This document shows positions 1 through 5,912 of a DNA stretch of 15,136 nt, in pieces. The notes beneath the pieces are model-generated. The model saw only the letters and a list, made by a program, of their open reading frames with translations, searched no databases and was not told where the DNA came from. The translations under genes were made by a program, and so were the position numbers. The stretch comes from Sphingobium sp. (lineage in GTDB: Bacteria > Pseudomonadota > Alphaproteobacteria > Sphingomonadales > Sphingomonadaceae): positions 175,086 to 190,221 of the forward strand of contig JAGIAA010000002.1 in assembly GCA_017745115.1 (NCBI GenBank), written 5' to 3'. Positions within the stretch are counted from its first letter, which is position 1. Each line of letters starts with the position of its first letter.

Positions 1-170
1 ACTTCGCCATAAGCATAGCGCCGGCCATAGAAATCGATCAGCGCAGCATTTGGATTGGCAGCCGTCGAAGCGGCCAGCATGTCCGGCAGCGTAAGCGGGT
101 CGAACTTTTGCGACCAGGATGCGGGATGATCGTAATGATCCTGCCAGATCCAGCGCTGCTGCCTCTCCAT
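1..170 (-). CDS. Acyl-CoA synthetase (AMP-dependent ligase), N-terminus only, cut by window edge
   Basis: Only the first 56 codons are in the window; the gene runs off the left edge. The reading begins MERQQRWIWQDHYDHP, continues with LPDMLAAS and ends at FYGRRYAYGEV. A Trp/aromatic-rich leader, then 'LPDML..S....PN.A.IDF.GRRY.Y.E', is the usual start of class I adenylate-forming fatty-acyl or dicarboxylate CoA ligases. These activate a carboxylic acid with ATP and load it onto coenzyme A. The AMP-binding P-loop and later motifs lie outside, so the substrate cannot be judged. The start is well fixed: an in-frame TAG lies at 180-182, only a few codons upstream of the ATG at 168-170. No clear Shine-Dalgarno is visible. 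It lies 53 nt downstream of the DUF1013 gene in the same direction and could be partly co-transcribed with it. Confidence 0.8.
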   Translation of the reverse strand, partial: MERQQRWIWQDHYDHPASWSQKFDPLTLPDMLAASTAANPNAALIDFYGRRYAYGE

Positions 171-190
171 GGGAGCAAGCTATGCCAAGT

Positions 191-217
191 GCGCGCGCTC
201 CGCAATGCGGCGCGCGC
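191..217 (-). terminator. GC hairpin between the DUF1013 gene and the acyl-CoA ligase gene
   Basis: Seven alternating G-C pairs (191-197 with 211-217) stack, after a two-base bulge, on a CCGC/GCGG helix (200-203 with 207-210) with loop AAT. No T-run follows on the minus strand, so it is not a textbook intrinsic terminator. It may be a pause or factor-assisted stop, or a 3' stabilising hairpin for the upstream mRNA. Confidence 0.35.
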
Positions 218-223
218 TATCAA

Positions 224-889
224 TCAGCCTTCTTCGCCGGACCCGAACAGCGCTTCCTCTGCAGCAAGCGCTTCCTCGGCACGCGCACGGGCGTCGTCGC
301 GCTCCTTGCGCAACTCGGTAATCAGCGCTTCGCGATCGCCTTCGAGGCGATTGTCGGACGGGGCGGCGATGCCGGCCTTCTTGGCAGCGCGCGCGACGAG
401 CGCATCGAGTTCACGCTGCGAGCAGAGGCCCAGCGTCACCGGGTCCTTGGGCTGGATGTTGGTGATGTTCCAGTGCGACCGGTCGCGAATGGCCTGGATC
501 GTCGTGCGGGTCGTGCCGATCAGCTTGCCGATCGCGCCATCCGAGATTTCGGGGTGGTTGCGCAGGATCCAGGCGATGCCGTCGGGCTTGTCCTGCCGCT
601 TGGAAACCGGCGTGTAACGCGGGCCCTTGGTGCGGCGGACCGGATCGGGGCCCTTCAGCATCTGCAGCGCGTAGTTGGAATCGGCCTCGCCCTTGTGGAT
701 CTCGTCCATCGAGAGCTCATGGGCACGCACGGGATCGCGGCCGGTATATTTGGTGCCCGCCGTGTCATCCGCGATGGCCTGGACCTCGAGGATGTGAAGG
801 CCGCAAAATTCAGCAATCTGCGGGAAGCTGAGCGCAGTGTTGTCGACCAGCCAGCTGGCGGTGGCATGGGGCATGAGCGGCTGGGCCAC
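224..889 (-). CDS. trcR: DUF1013 transcriptional regulator, TrcR-like
   Basis: A 221-residue protein of the alphaproteobacterial DUF1013 family, which I recall being annotated as cell-cycle transcriptional regulator TrcR. The conserved core is visible: MPHATASWLVDNTALSF (6-22), FCGLHILEVQAIADD (28-42), a long conserved GTKYTGRDP segment (45-53), and a second helix-turn-helix-like block DGAIGKLIGTTRTTIQAI (117-134) followed by RSHWN. Residues about 183-212 are charged and Ala/Glu-rich, predicted helix or coiled coil. The start is a GTG at 887-889: it yields the family's usual MAQPLMPHA beginning and has GGAG seven bases upstream. A longer in-frame extension to 1105 runs through the terminator and into the agt 3' end, so it is rejected. 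The leader contains unusual structure (see 896-965). Role as DNA-binding regulator is family knowledge; its targets here are unknown. Confidence 0.9.
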   Translation of the reverse strand: MAQPLMPHATASWLVDNTALSFPQIAEFCGLHILEVQAIADDTAGTKYTGRDPVRAHELSMDEIHKGEADSNYALQMLKGPDPVRRTKGPRYTPVSKRQDKPDGIAWILRNHPEISDGAIGKLIGTTRTTIQAIRDRSHWNITNIQPKDPVTLGLCSQRELDALVARAAKKAGIAAPSDNRLEGDREALITELRKERDDARARAEEALAAEEALFGSGEEG

Positions 890-895
890 GGGACG

Positions 896-965
896 TCTCC
901 TGTCCGTCGAAACGACGTAAAAATGATAAGGGCCGCCCCAACGGAGCGGCCTGTACGGACGGAGA
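896..965 (-). promoter_or_regulatory. trcR leader: long-range helix covering the Shine-Dalgarno
   Basis: On the minus strand, TCTCCGTCCGT (965-955) can pair with ACGGACAGGAGA (907-896) through 11 base pairs with one bulged A. The second arm contains the GGAG Shine-Dalgarno of the DUF1013 gene. The helix encloses the GC hairpin at 931-951. If transcription of trcR begins upstream of 965, the leader could switch between open and SD-sequestered states. Pairing is read directly from sequence; a regulatory role is inference. Confidence 0.4.
918..951 (-). terminator. Intrinsic terminator after agt
   Basis: On the minus strand a 9-bp stem (951-943 with 939-931, one G-T wobble, loop GTT) is followed by CTTATCATTTTTA, a T-rich tract. 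It lies about 50 nt after the agt stop and fits as terminator of the plcP-agt transcript. It is only 28 nt from the downstream GTG start, so it may also lie inside the trcR leader. Confidence 0.7.
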
Positions 966-992
966 TTTAGTGCAAAGCGCGGCGGAGAGCAA
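964..992 (-). promoter_or_regulatory. Possible sigma-70-type promoter for trcR
   Basis: Minus-strand TTGCTC (992-987), a 17-nt spacer and TAAATC (969-964) form a weak match to -35/-10 boxes. Start of transcription would then fall just before the terminator-like hairpin, placing that hairpin in the trcR 5' leader. Each hexamer matches consensus at only about half its positions, so this is a suggestion. Confidence 0.25.
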
Positions 993-1002
993 GTCCGGTG
1001 GC

Positions 1003-2031
1003 TCAAGCGGCCCGCGCGACCGCCCCGGCCTGAAGGACGTGGAGGCTGGCAAGGAATTCGCGCGCGCTGCGCGCCCAGGTGAATTGCCGGCCATAGGCTG
1101 CGCAATCCGCGCGATCGAGCGCGAACGCCGCGGCGACCGCACTGACAAGATCCTCGTCCATGGCGCCAACCTTGTCGGTCAACACATCAACCGGCCCCAT
1201 GACGGGATAGGCTGCAACCGGCGTACCGCTTGCCAGCGCCTCGATCATGACGAGGCCGAATGTGTCGGTGCGGCTCGGAAAGACTAGGACATCCGCCCCG
1301 CGATAGGCGCTCGCTAAAACCTCGCCATGCTGAAGACCCAGGAAATGCGCATCCGGATAGCGCACCTCCAGCGCGGCCCGCGCCGGTCCGTCGCCAACCA
1401 CCACCTTGGTTCCGGGCGTATCCAGCGACAGGAACGCCTCGATATTTTTCTCGACGGCGACGCGGCCGACGTGGAGGAGGATCGGCCGGGGAAGATGGGC
1501 GAAGAGCGGGTGCGCGGCGCCATCCGGCTTGAACAGGCTGGTATCGACGCCGCGGCCCCAATGATGGGTCTGGCCGATACCGGCGCGATGCAGCCCCGCG
1601 CGGATCGACGGCGTCGACGCCAGGACCGCGCGAGCGGGCCCGTGAAACCAGCGAAAATACGGCCAGAACCACTCCGCCGACAGACCCGTGCGGCTCTGCA
1701 CATAATCGGGGAAGTTGGTGTGATAGGCTGTGGTGAAGTCGAGCTTGCGGCGCAGGCACCATTGCCGCGCCGCCAGGCAAAGCGGGCCCTCGGTCGCGAG
1801 ATGGATGGCGTCCGGCCGGAACGCGCCGAGCAACCGGCCGACGGTGCGCGGCGCGACCATCGCGAGGCGGATCTCCGGATAAGTGGGGCAAGGCAGTGTC
1901 ACGAAACGATCGGGCCCGATCACTTCGACCTCATGGCCCATGGCCTGAAGTTCCGCGCGGACCGACTGCAGCGTCCGCACGACGCCATTTATCTGCGGGA
2001 TCCATGCGTCGGTGACGATGGCGATGCGCAT
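1003..2031 (-). CDS. agt: GT4-family glycosyltransferase, Agt-like diacylglycerol glycosyltransferase
   Basis: A 342-residue GT-B fold glycosyltransferase (GT4/'group 1'). The N-terminus MRIAIVTDAWIPQINGVVRTL carries the NGVVRT acceptor-domain motif (15-20); residues 47-110 include CPTYPEIRL, HLATEGPL and YHTNFPDY. The donor domain shows ILLHVGRVAVEKNIE (184-198), VVGDGP (211-216) and SRTDTFGLVMIEALASGTPV. In that last motif the usual E-x7-E has Asp256 as the first acid and Glu264 as the second. This arrangement matches, from memory, the Agt enzymes of rhizobia and marine alphaproteobacteria that add sugar or glucuronic acid to diacylglycerol. It follows the metallophosphoesterase gene by 20 nt in the same direction, the known plcP-agt order, which supports the lipid-remodelling role. 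Alternative: a mannosyltransferase for phosphatidylinositol-mannoside-type or other glycolipid. A possible Shine-Dalgarno AGGGAG lies rather far (about 14 nt) upstream. Confidence 0.8.
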   Translation of the reverse strand: MRIAIVTDAWIPQINGVVRTLQSVRAELQAMGHEVEVIGPDRFVTLPCPTYPEIRLAMVAPRTVGRLLGAFRPDAIHLATEGPLCLAARQWCLRRKLDFTTAYHTNFPDYVQSRTGLSAEWFWPYFRWFHGPARAVLASTPSIRAGLHRAGIGQTHHWGRGVDTSLFKPDGAAHPLFAHLPRPILLHVGRVAVEKNIEAFLSLDTPGTKVVVGDGPARAALEVRYPDAHFLGLQHGEVLASAYRGADVLVFPSRTDTFGLVMIEALASGTPVAAYPVMGPVDVLTDKVGAMDEDLVSAVAAAFALDRADCAAYGRQFTWARSAREFLASLHVLQAGAVARAA

Positions 2032-2051
2032 GGACGTGACGCCGATCTCCC

Positions 2052-2882
2052 TCAGGCTGCCAACTCGACGTCGGCGTTTGCGCTGTCGCGCAGGGCGATC
2101 TCGTCGCCCCAGTGCAGGATTTCCATGGTGCCGTCATGATGCTCGACCAGCGCCGTGCAGCCTTCGACCCAGTCGCCGTCATTATAGTAGGTCACATTGC
2201 CGAACTGGCGGATCTCGGCGGTGTGGATATGACCGCAGACGACGCCATCGACGTGCCGGCGCTCGGCCTCATGCGCGACGATCTCCTCGAAGCGCGAGAT
2301 GAACGCCACGGCATTCTTGACCTTGTGCTTGGCCATTTTCGAAAGCGACCAATAGGGCATGCCGAGCCACTGGCGCCAGCGGTTCACATGGCGATTGAGC
2401 ACCATGAGCGCCGTGTAGGCCGCATCGCCTACCACGGCGAGCCAGCGATGCGCGAGCATGATGGCGTCGAACTCGTCGCCATGCAGGACAAGCAGCTTGC
2501 GGCCGTCCGCCGTGGTGTGGATCTTCTTGCGCCGCACCTCGACCCCGCCGAAGTTCATGCCGGTGAAGTTGCGGAACATCTCGTCATGATTGCCGGGAAT
2601 GTAGATGACGCGCGTGCCACGCCGCGCCCGCTTCATCACACGCCAGACGATGTCGTTGTGCGCGGTCGGCCAATAGAAGCGCTTCTTGAGCTGCCAACCA
2701 TCGATGATGTCGCCGACCAGGTACAGCATGTCGCTGTCCACATTGTCGAGGAAGTCGATCAGCATCTCGGCATTGCAGCCGCGCGTCCCCAGATGGATGT
2801 CGCTGATCCAGATTGTGCGGAAGTGACGCCGCGAGCTGGTCTTGCCTGGCCGCTCCGGCACTATCGAACTGATCGCATTCAT
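2052..2882 (-). CDS. plcP: PlcP-like phospholipase C metallophosphoesterase (often annotated as LpxH-like UDP-2,3-diacylglucosamine diphosphatase)
   Basis: A 276-residue calcineurin-type phosphoesterase. All metal-site motifs are present: D28-x-H30 in WISDIHLGTRG, G57-D58 in LVGDIIDGW, G97-NHD-100, HGDE (134-137) and GHIH (217-220), so it should bind two metals (Mn in characterised PlcP). The family is often labelled UDP-2,3-diacylglucosamine hydrolase, but this sequence, with a DIIDGWQL segment, YWSLSKMAKHKVKNAV (177-192) and the C-terminal NDGDWVE, resembles the PlcP branch described in Sinorhizobium and marine bacteria. PlcP cuts phosphatidylcholine and related lipids to diacylglycerol during phosphate starvation. 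The glycosyltransferase gene that would use the diacylglycerol follows 20 nt downstream. About 20 poorly conserved residues precede the core. The ATG at 2882 is used; AGGGA lies 13 nt upstream, partly inside a hairpin. Confidence 0.8.
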   Translation of the reverse strand: MNAISSIVPERPGKTSSRRHFRTIWISDIHLGTRGCNAEMLIDFLDNVDSDMLYLVGDIIDGWQLKKRFYWPTAHNDIVWRVMKRARRGTRVIYIPGNHDEMFRNFTGMNFGGVEVRRKKIHTTADGRKLLVLHGDEFDAIMLAHRWLAVVGDAAYTALMVLNRHVNRWRQWLGMPYWSLSKMAKHKVKNAVAFISRFEEIVAHEAERRHVDGVVCGHIHTAEIRQFGNVTYYNDGDWVEGCTALVEHHDGTMEILHWGDEIALRDSANADVELAA

Positions 2883-2894
2883 CGGTTTTGCAGC

Positions 2895-2918
2895 GTCCCT
2901 GGGTTGATGCTTCCCAGG
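2895..2918 (-). promoter_or_regulatory. Small hairpin beside the plcP Shine-Dalgarno
   Basis: CCTGGG (2898-2903) and CCCAGG (2913-2918) are a perfect 6-bp inverted repeat with a 9-nt loop. On the minus strand the second arm overlaps the AGGGA that is the only Shine-Dalgarno candidate for the 2882 start. It could reduce plcP translation. Short arms mean chance is possible. Confidence 0.25.
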
Positions 2919-2939
2919 CCCCGCTCCTAGCTCTTTTAT

Positions 2940-2976
2940 GTGACAGTTTTTCTTGAGATATGACGGTTTTGCGTCA
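2940..2976 (-). promoter_or_regulatory. Direct and inverted repeat upstream of plcP, Pho-box-like half-sites
   Basis: On the minus strand AAAACCGTCA (2970-2961) and AAAACTGTCA (2950-2941) are direct repeats with one mismatch, exactly 20 bp apart. The first is also part of the inverted repeat TGACG-N6-CGTCA (2961-2976 on the plus strand). The second, read CTGTCAC, resembles the CTGTCAT half-site of PhoB boxes. The spacing is not the canonical 11 bp (or 22 bp), so PhoB binding is inference supported mostly by the downstream genes. The site sits 60-95 nt before the plcP start, right for an activator site. Confidence 0.45.
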
Positions 2977-2987
2977 CTTTGCGGCCT

Positions 2988-3989
2988 TCATGCAAAAGCC
3001 GGCATCACCTCACGCCCGAACAGCTCCACGGATTGCAAGGCCTCCTCGGGGGTGAGATCGCCGAATACCAATTCCGCCGCGAGATAATTGATGCCCGCTT
3101 CATCGCGGGTCTTGGCGACCCAGTCGCGGACCGAGGCGGGCGAGCCGGCAAAGGCGATGCCGGAGGCCTGCGCATCGGCAAACTCGGCGGCGATCGGGAA
3201 TGCCGGAAGGCCGAGCCAGTTCACCAGCCAATTGAAATTGGCGGCAAAGATGCGCCACGCCCGGGTGGCGATCCGCTCCGCCTCGGCATCGGTCGGCGCA
3301 ACATAGACCTGACGCATCAGGCCCATGAACGGCCTGCCCTCGCCCCCACGGCCACGCTTGTCCAGCTCCTCGGCAAAGGCGTCTGCAATCGGCCGGGCGC
3401 GGGCATTGGGCAGGCCGGCGACCAGATTGACGTTTTGCTCGGCAGCCCACGCACAGCGCGCCGGATTGCCGACACCGTACCACAAAGGCGGATGCGGCCG
3501 TTGCAGCGGCTTGATCAGCTGCGGGGTCGGCGGAATGTTGAAGAAGCGGCCGTCATGCTCCAGCACGTCGCCGGTAAAGCCCTTCATCAATATCTCGAAG
3601 CTCTCGGCGAAGAGCGCCTCCATGTCGTCCGCGGAAACCCCGAAGCGGCTGTGCTCGGCCGACTGTCCGCCCTTGCCGACGCCCAGTTGCAGCCGCCCGC
3701 CCGACAGCCGGTCCAGCATGCCGATTTCCTCTAGAAGCCGGACGGGATGATAGAGCGGGAGGAGATAGACGAGCGGCCCGAAGCGCAGCGTCTTGGTGCG
3801 CTGGGCGACCGCGGACAGGAAAAGCCCGGGCGATGGCGCCATGCCGAGCCGCGTCGCATGGTGCTCGGCGAGATGATAGCAATGATAGCCGAGCGCCTCA
3901 TACCGCTCGACCAGCGCGAGGCGATGCTCATATTGCGCCTCGATGGTCATGCCATTGGCGTCGATATGGTCGAAGGCGCCGAACTTCAC
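2988..3989 (-). CDS. LLM-class flavin-dependent oxidoreductase (bacterial luciferase-like)
   Basis: A 333-residue single-domain luciferase-like monooxygenase/reductase, normal length for the family. Visible features: MKFGAFDHID at the start, YHLAEHHAT (38-46) with the His-rich flavin-site segment typical of luciferase family members, LRFGPLVYLLPLYHPVRLLEEIGMLDRLSGGRL (68-100), which is the hallmark core, then GVGKGG (103-108) and HPPLWYG. It would use FMNH2 (or F420 in other groups) to oxidise a small organic substrate; the substrate cannot be read from sequence. The start is GTG at 3987-3989, with AGAGG about eight bases upstream and the expected family N-terminus. It follows the GST gene by 61 nt in the same direction and may share its transcript. 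Confidence 0.9.
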   Translation of the reverse strand: MKFGAFDHIDANGMTIEAQYEHRLALVERYEALGYHCYHLAEHHATRLGMAPSPGLFLSAVAQRTKTLRFGPLVYLLPLYHPVRLLEEIGMLDRLSGGRLQLGVGKGGQSAEHSRFGVSADDMEALFAESFEILMKGFTGDVLEHDGRFFNIPPTPQLIKPLQRPHPPLWYGVGNPARCAWAAEQNVNLVAGLPNARARPIADAFAEELDKRGRGGEGRPFMGLMRQVYVAPTDAEAERIATRAWRIFAANFNWLVNWLGLPAFPIAAEFADAQASGIAFAGSPASVRDWVAKTRDEAGINYLAAELVFGDLTPEEALQSVELFGREVMPAFA

Positions 3990-4050
3990 CCGAATACCTC
4001 TCCCTGCCGTTGCCGCCCAGCTTAATGACCGGCCTGCGGAGGGGGAAGCG

Positions 4051-4671
4051 TCAGGCGTCCATCGGAATGAAACCCGGCAGGCTTTTCACGCGGGCAATCC
4101 AGGCCTGGATCGCGGGATAGGCATCGAGGTCGAAGCCGCCGTCCCCCGCGACATGGGTGTAGGGAAAGAGGCAGATGTCCGCGAGCGTCGGCCCGCTGCC
4201 CACGAACCAGTCCTGGCCGGCGAGATGCTCGTCCATGAGCTGCAGCGCCGCTTCGCCCGCCGCGCGCTTGCCCGGCAGGTTGACGCGCTGGACCTCGTTG
4301 AAGTTCGCCTCGCCGATCCAACCGAACCAGAAGCGCAGAGTCGCAACATTGGGCTCGTGATTATATTGCTCGAAGAACATCCAGCGCAGCACATCGGCTA
4401 GGTCGAACCGGTCCTGCGGGATCAAGTCCGAACCCGTCGCCAGCCACCAGCAGGCAGCGTTGCTCTCCGGCAAGAATCTGTTGCCGACCTGGAGCACGGG
4501 AATGCGGCCGTTGGCATTGACCTTCTCGAGGAACTCGGCGGTCCGCGTCTCGCCCTTCATGATGTCATATTCGCGCCGCTCGAGCGTCTGGCCCGTCAGC
4601 GCCGCCGTCAGCCGGATCTTGTAGCAATTTCCCGACCGCGCATATTCGTGAAGGATCAGCTGCTCAGTCAT
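4051..4671 (-). CDS. Glutathione S-transferase family protein
   Basis: A 206-residue protein of usual GST length. The N-terminal thioredoxin-like domain (about 1-82) has LILHEYARSGNCYKIRLTA with Ser13/Asn15/Cys16 near the catalytic position, RIPVL with the cis-Pro at residue 58, and the glutathione-gamma-glutamyl motif PES (68-70). The helical C-terminal domain contains SGPTLADICLFPYTHV, the usual N-capping/hydrophobic staple motif with conserved Asp, and ends in YPAIQAWIARVKSLPGF. It likely conjugates glutathione to an electrophile or acts as a lyase/isomerase. I chose the ATG at 4669-4671 since it gives the usual MTEQLILHEY start and has GGGGCGAAG just before; the in-frame ATG at 4695 adds MDDACGAK with no Shine-Dalgarno. 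It may be co-expressed with the flavin oxidoreductase downstream. Confidence 0.92.
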   Translation of the reverse strand: MTEQLILHEYARSGNCYKIRLTAALTGQTLERREYDIMKGETRTAEFLEKVNANGRIPVLQVGNRFLPESNAACWWLATGSDLIPQDRFDLADVLRWMFFEQYNHEPNVATLRFWFGWIGEANFNEVQRVNLPGKRAAGEAALQLMDEHLAGQDWFVGSGPTLADICLFPYTHVAGDGGFDLDAYPAIQAWIARVKSLPGFIPMDA

Positions 4672-4777
4672 CTTCGCCCCGCATGCGTCATCCACAATAA
4701 CGCCGCCGCAACGCTAGATGGAATGCGCGGCCATCACCAACAAAAAGCCTGGGCCGACCAATAAGCTCCGCTTGTGG

Positions 4778-5674
4778 TCAACGAGACCAGGGAGACGGCA
4801 TATTGTAGGGCACGGTCGTGAAAACCGCCTCGATTCGCGCGATTTTGCCGTCCACGATCTTGAACAATTCCAGTAACACGAAGCTGTGCGGATAGAAGAA
4901 GACCGACTTGGCCTTCGTGCCATCTGTCCAGGTCACGTCCACGACACGGCCGCTGTGATCGATGAAGGCCGCGGCCAGCACCAGGCCTTTTTCCTCATCG
5001 ACCAGCGGAAAACGCCGGTCCCGAAGTCGGTCGTCGTAGACGAACTGGCCCTTGCGAAACTGTTCGGCGCATCCAAGCGCGGCGATGTCATAGCCGGGGA
5101 TAGCGCCGGGATTGTTGGTGGTTTGCAGGCCATTTTCGACCCGGTCGCAGTCATCCGTGAACTCGGTGAACAGCGTGCCGTCGTTCAATTGCAGGGTGTC
5201 GAAATAGCCGTCGGCAATAGCCAGCATCCGAGCCCGCGGTCGGCGCTGCGCAGGCGGCACATCTTCGAAGAAAATGGGATGCGGCTGCGTCACCGCACCG
5301 ATCACCGGAAAGGGGCCCGGATCGTCCCGGCGCGAAAGGACCGTCTCAACCTCGCTGATCGCGCCATTCTCGATCCGCAGGCGCAGCGCCATGATGCCGG
5401 GCACGCCATGCTCCTCGACGATGCCGATCCAGCCCGCCTCGCCGCTGTCCGGATCGCAGAAGGCCAGATCATAGTCGCGCCGGCCGCTGATCGTGCCCCA
5501 GAGGCCGTCACCGACGGCCAGCTGCACATTCTGCTCCGTAAATAGAACTTGGTCGGCCCAATCCAGTCGCGAAGGGTCTTTGGCCACAAGCGCGTCGAGA
5601 TAGGCTTCGACGTGGCCGAGAAGCTCCGTGCGATCGTAGGGCACGGCAGGCCTCGAATTGAACCGTCCAGTCAC
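4778..5674 (-). CDS. Two-domain SnoaL/NTF2-like protein of unknown function
   Basis: A 298-residue protein that appears to hold two NTF2-like cone-barrel domains. The first (about 14-120) has the helix LLGHVEAYLDALVAKDPSRLDWADQVLFTE-type opening and ends with LRIENGAISEVETVL; the second (about 148-292) repeats the plan with ARMLAIADGYFDTLQLNDGTLFTEFTD and ends with FKIVDGKIARIEAVFTTVPY. The two endings and the two 'LFTE' segments align by eye, so an internal duplication is likely. No catalytic residues can be assigned; single NTF2-like domains serve as isomerases, dehydratases, cyclases or binding proteins. No signal peptide. The start is GTG at 5672-5674, with GGGGAGAG upstream. It is transcribed divergently from the glycan cassette, and 106 nt separate it from the GST gene downstream. 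Confidence 0.72.
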   Translation of the reverse strand: MTGRFNSRPAVPYDRTELLGHVEAYLDALVAKDPSRLDWADQVLFTEQNVQLAVGDGLWGTISGRRDYDLAFCDPDSGEAGWIGIVEEHGVPGIMALRLRIENGAISEVETVLSRRDDPGPFPVIGAVTQPHPIFFEDVPPAQRRPRARMLAIADGYFDTLQLNDGTLFTEFTDDCDRVENGLQTTNNPGAIPGYDIAALGCAEQFRKGQFVYDDRLRDRRFPLVDEEKGLVLAAAFIDHSGRVVDVTWTDGTKAKSVFFYPHSFVLLELFKIVDGKIARIEAVFTTVPYNMPSPWSR

Positions 5675-5912
5675 AGCGCTCTCCCCTCGTGGTATTGCTT
5701 CTTACAACAGTAACCGCCGTTAGCGATCGACGTCCTAATGGTCTTCCGATCACGCGTACAGCTCTGGTCGGCGACGGCCAAAACCTGCTTCAAAGCGCTC
5801 GCTGGACGAAGAATTCACGAAGAATTTAGTCTTTCAGAATATTTAGCCGACATGATTAACGGACGCTTGCGACGGCCAGGGATCGCCAGGCGCCGCCCCG
5901 CTGCAAAGGACC
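5675..5912. promoter_or_regulatory. Divergent intergenic region with an AT-rich patch
   Basis: The longest gene-free stretch (238 nt), between the GTG of the SnoaL-like gene (minus) and the methyltransferase gene (plus). Promoters for both must be here, but I see no strong -35/-10 pair. About 5805-5860 is clearly AT-richer than everything around it, with an 11-bp tandem repeat (5806-5827) and TCAGAATATTTAG after it. No recognisable coding sequence, insertion-sequence end or RNA gene was seen. Confidence 0.5.
5806..5827 (+). repeat. 11-bp tandem repeat ACGAAGAATT(C/T)
   Basis: ACGAAGAATTC (5806-5816) is followed directly by ACGAAGAATTT (5817-5827), 10 of 11 bases identical. The period is about one turn of the helix, which would place two copies on the same face for a dimeric regulator. 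Location is 85-107 nt before the methyltransferase start. Confidence 0.6.

Noticed and set aside
119..970. Plus-strand open frame opposite the DUF1013 gene
   Set aside because: Low-complexity, no domain, fully antisense to a conserved gene.
890..1105. N-terminal extension of the DUF1013 protein to 1105
   Set aside because: It would read through the terminator and the agt 3' end; GTG 889 gives the family N-terminus and a Shine-Dalgarno.
1327..2930. Plus-strand open frames (1327-2139, 2112-2930) opposite agt and plcP
   Set aside because: Antisense shadows of two well-recognised enzymes; no motifs or ribosome-binding sites.
4672..4777. Terminator between the SnoaL-like and GST genes
   Set aside because: Only a 5-bp inverted repeat (TGGTC/GACCA at 4775-4789) overlapping the stop codon and a TTTTT run without a proper stem; not convincing.
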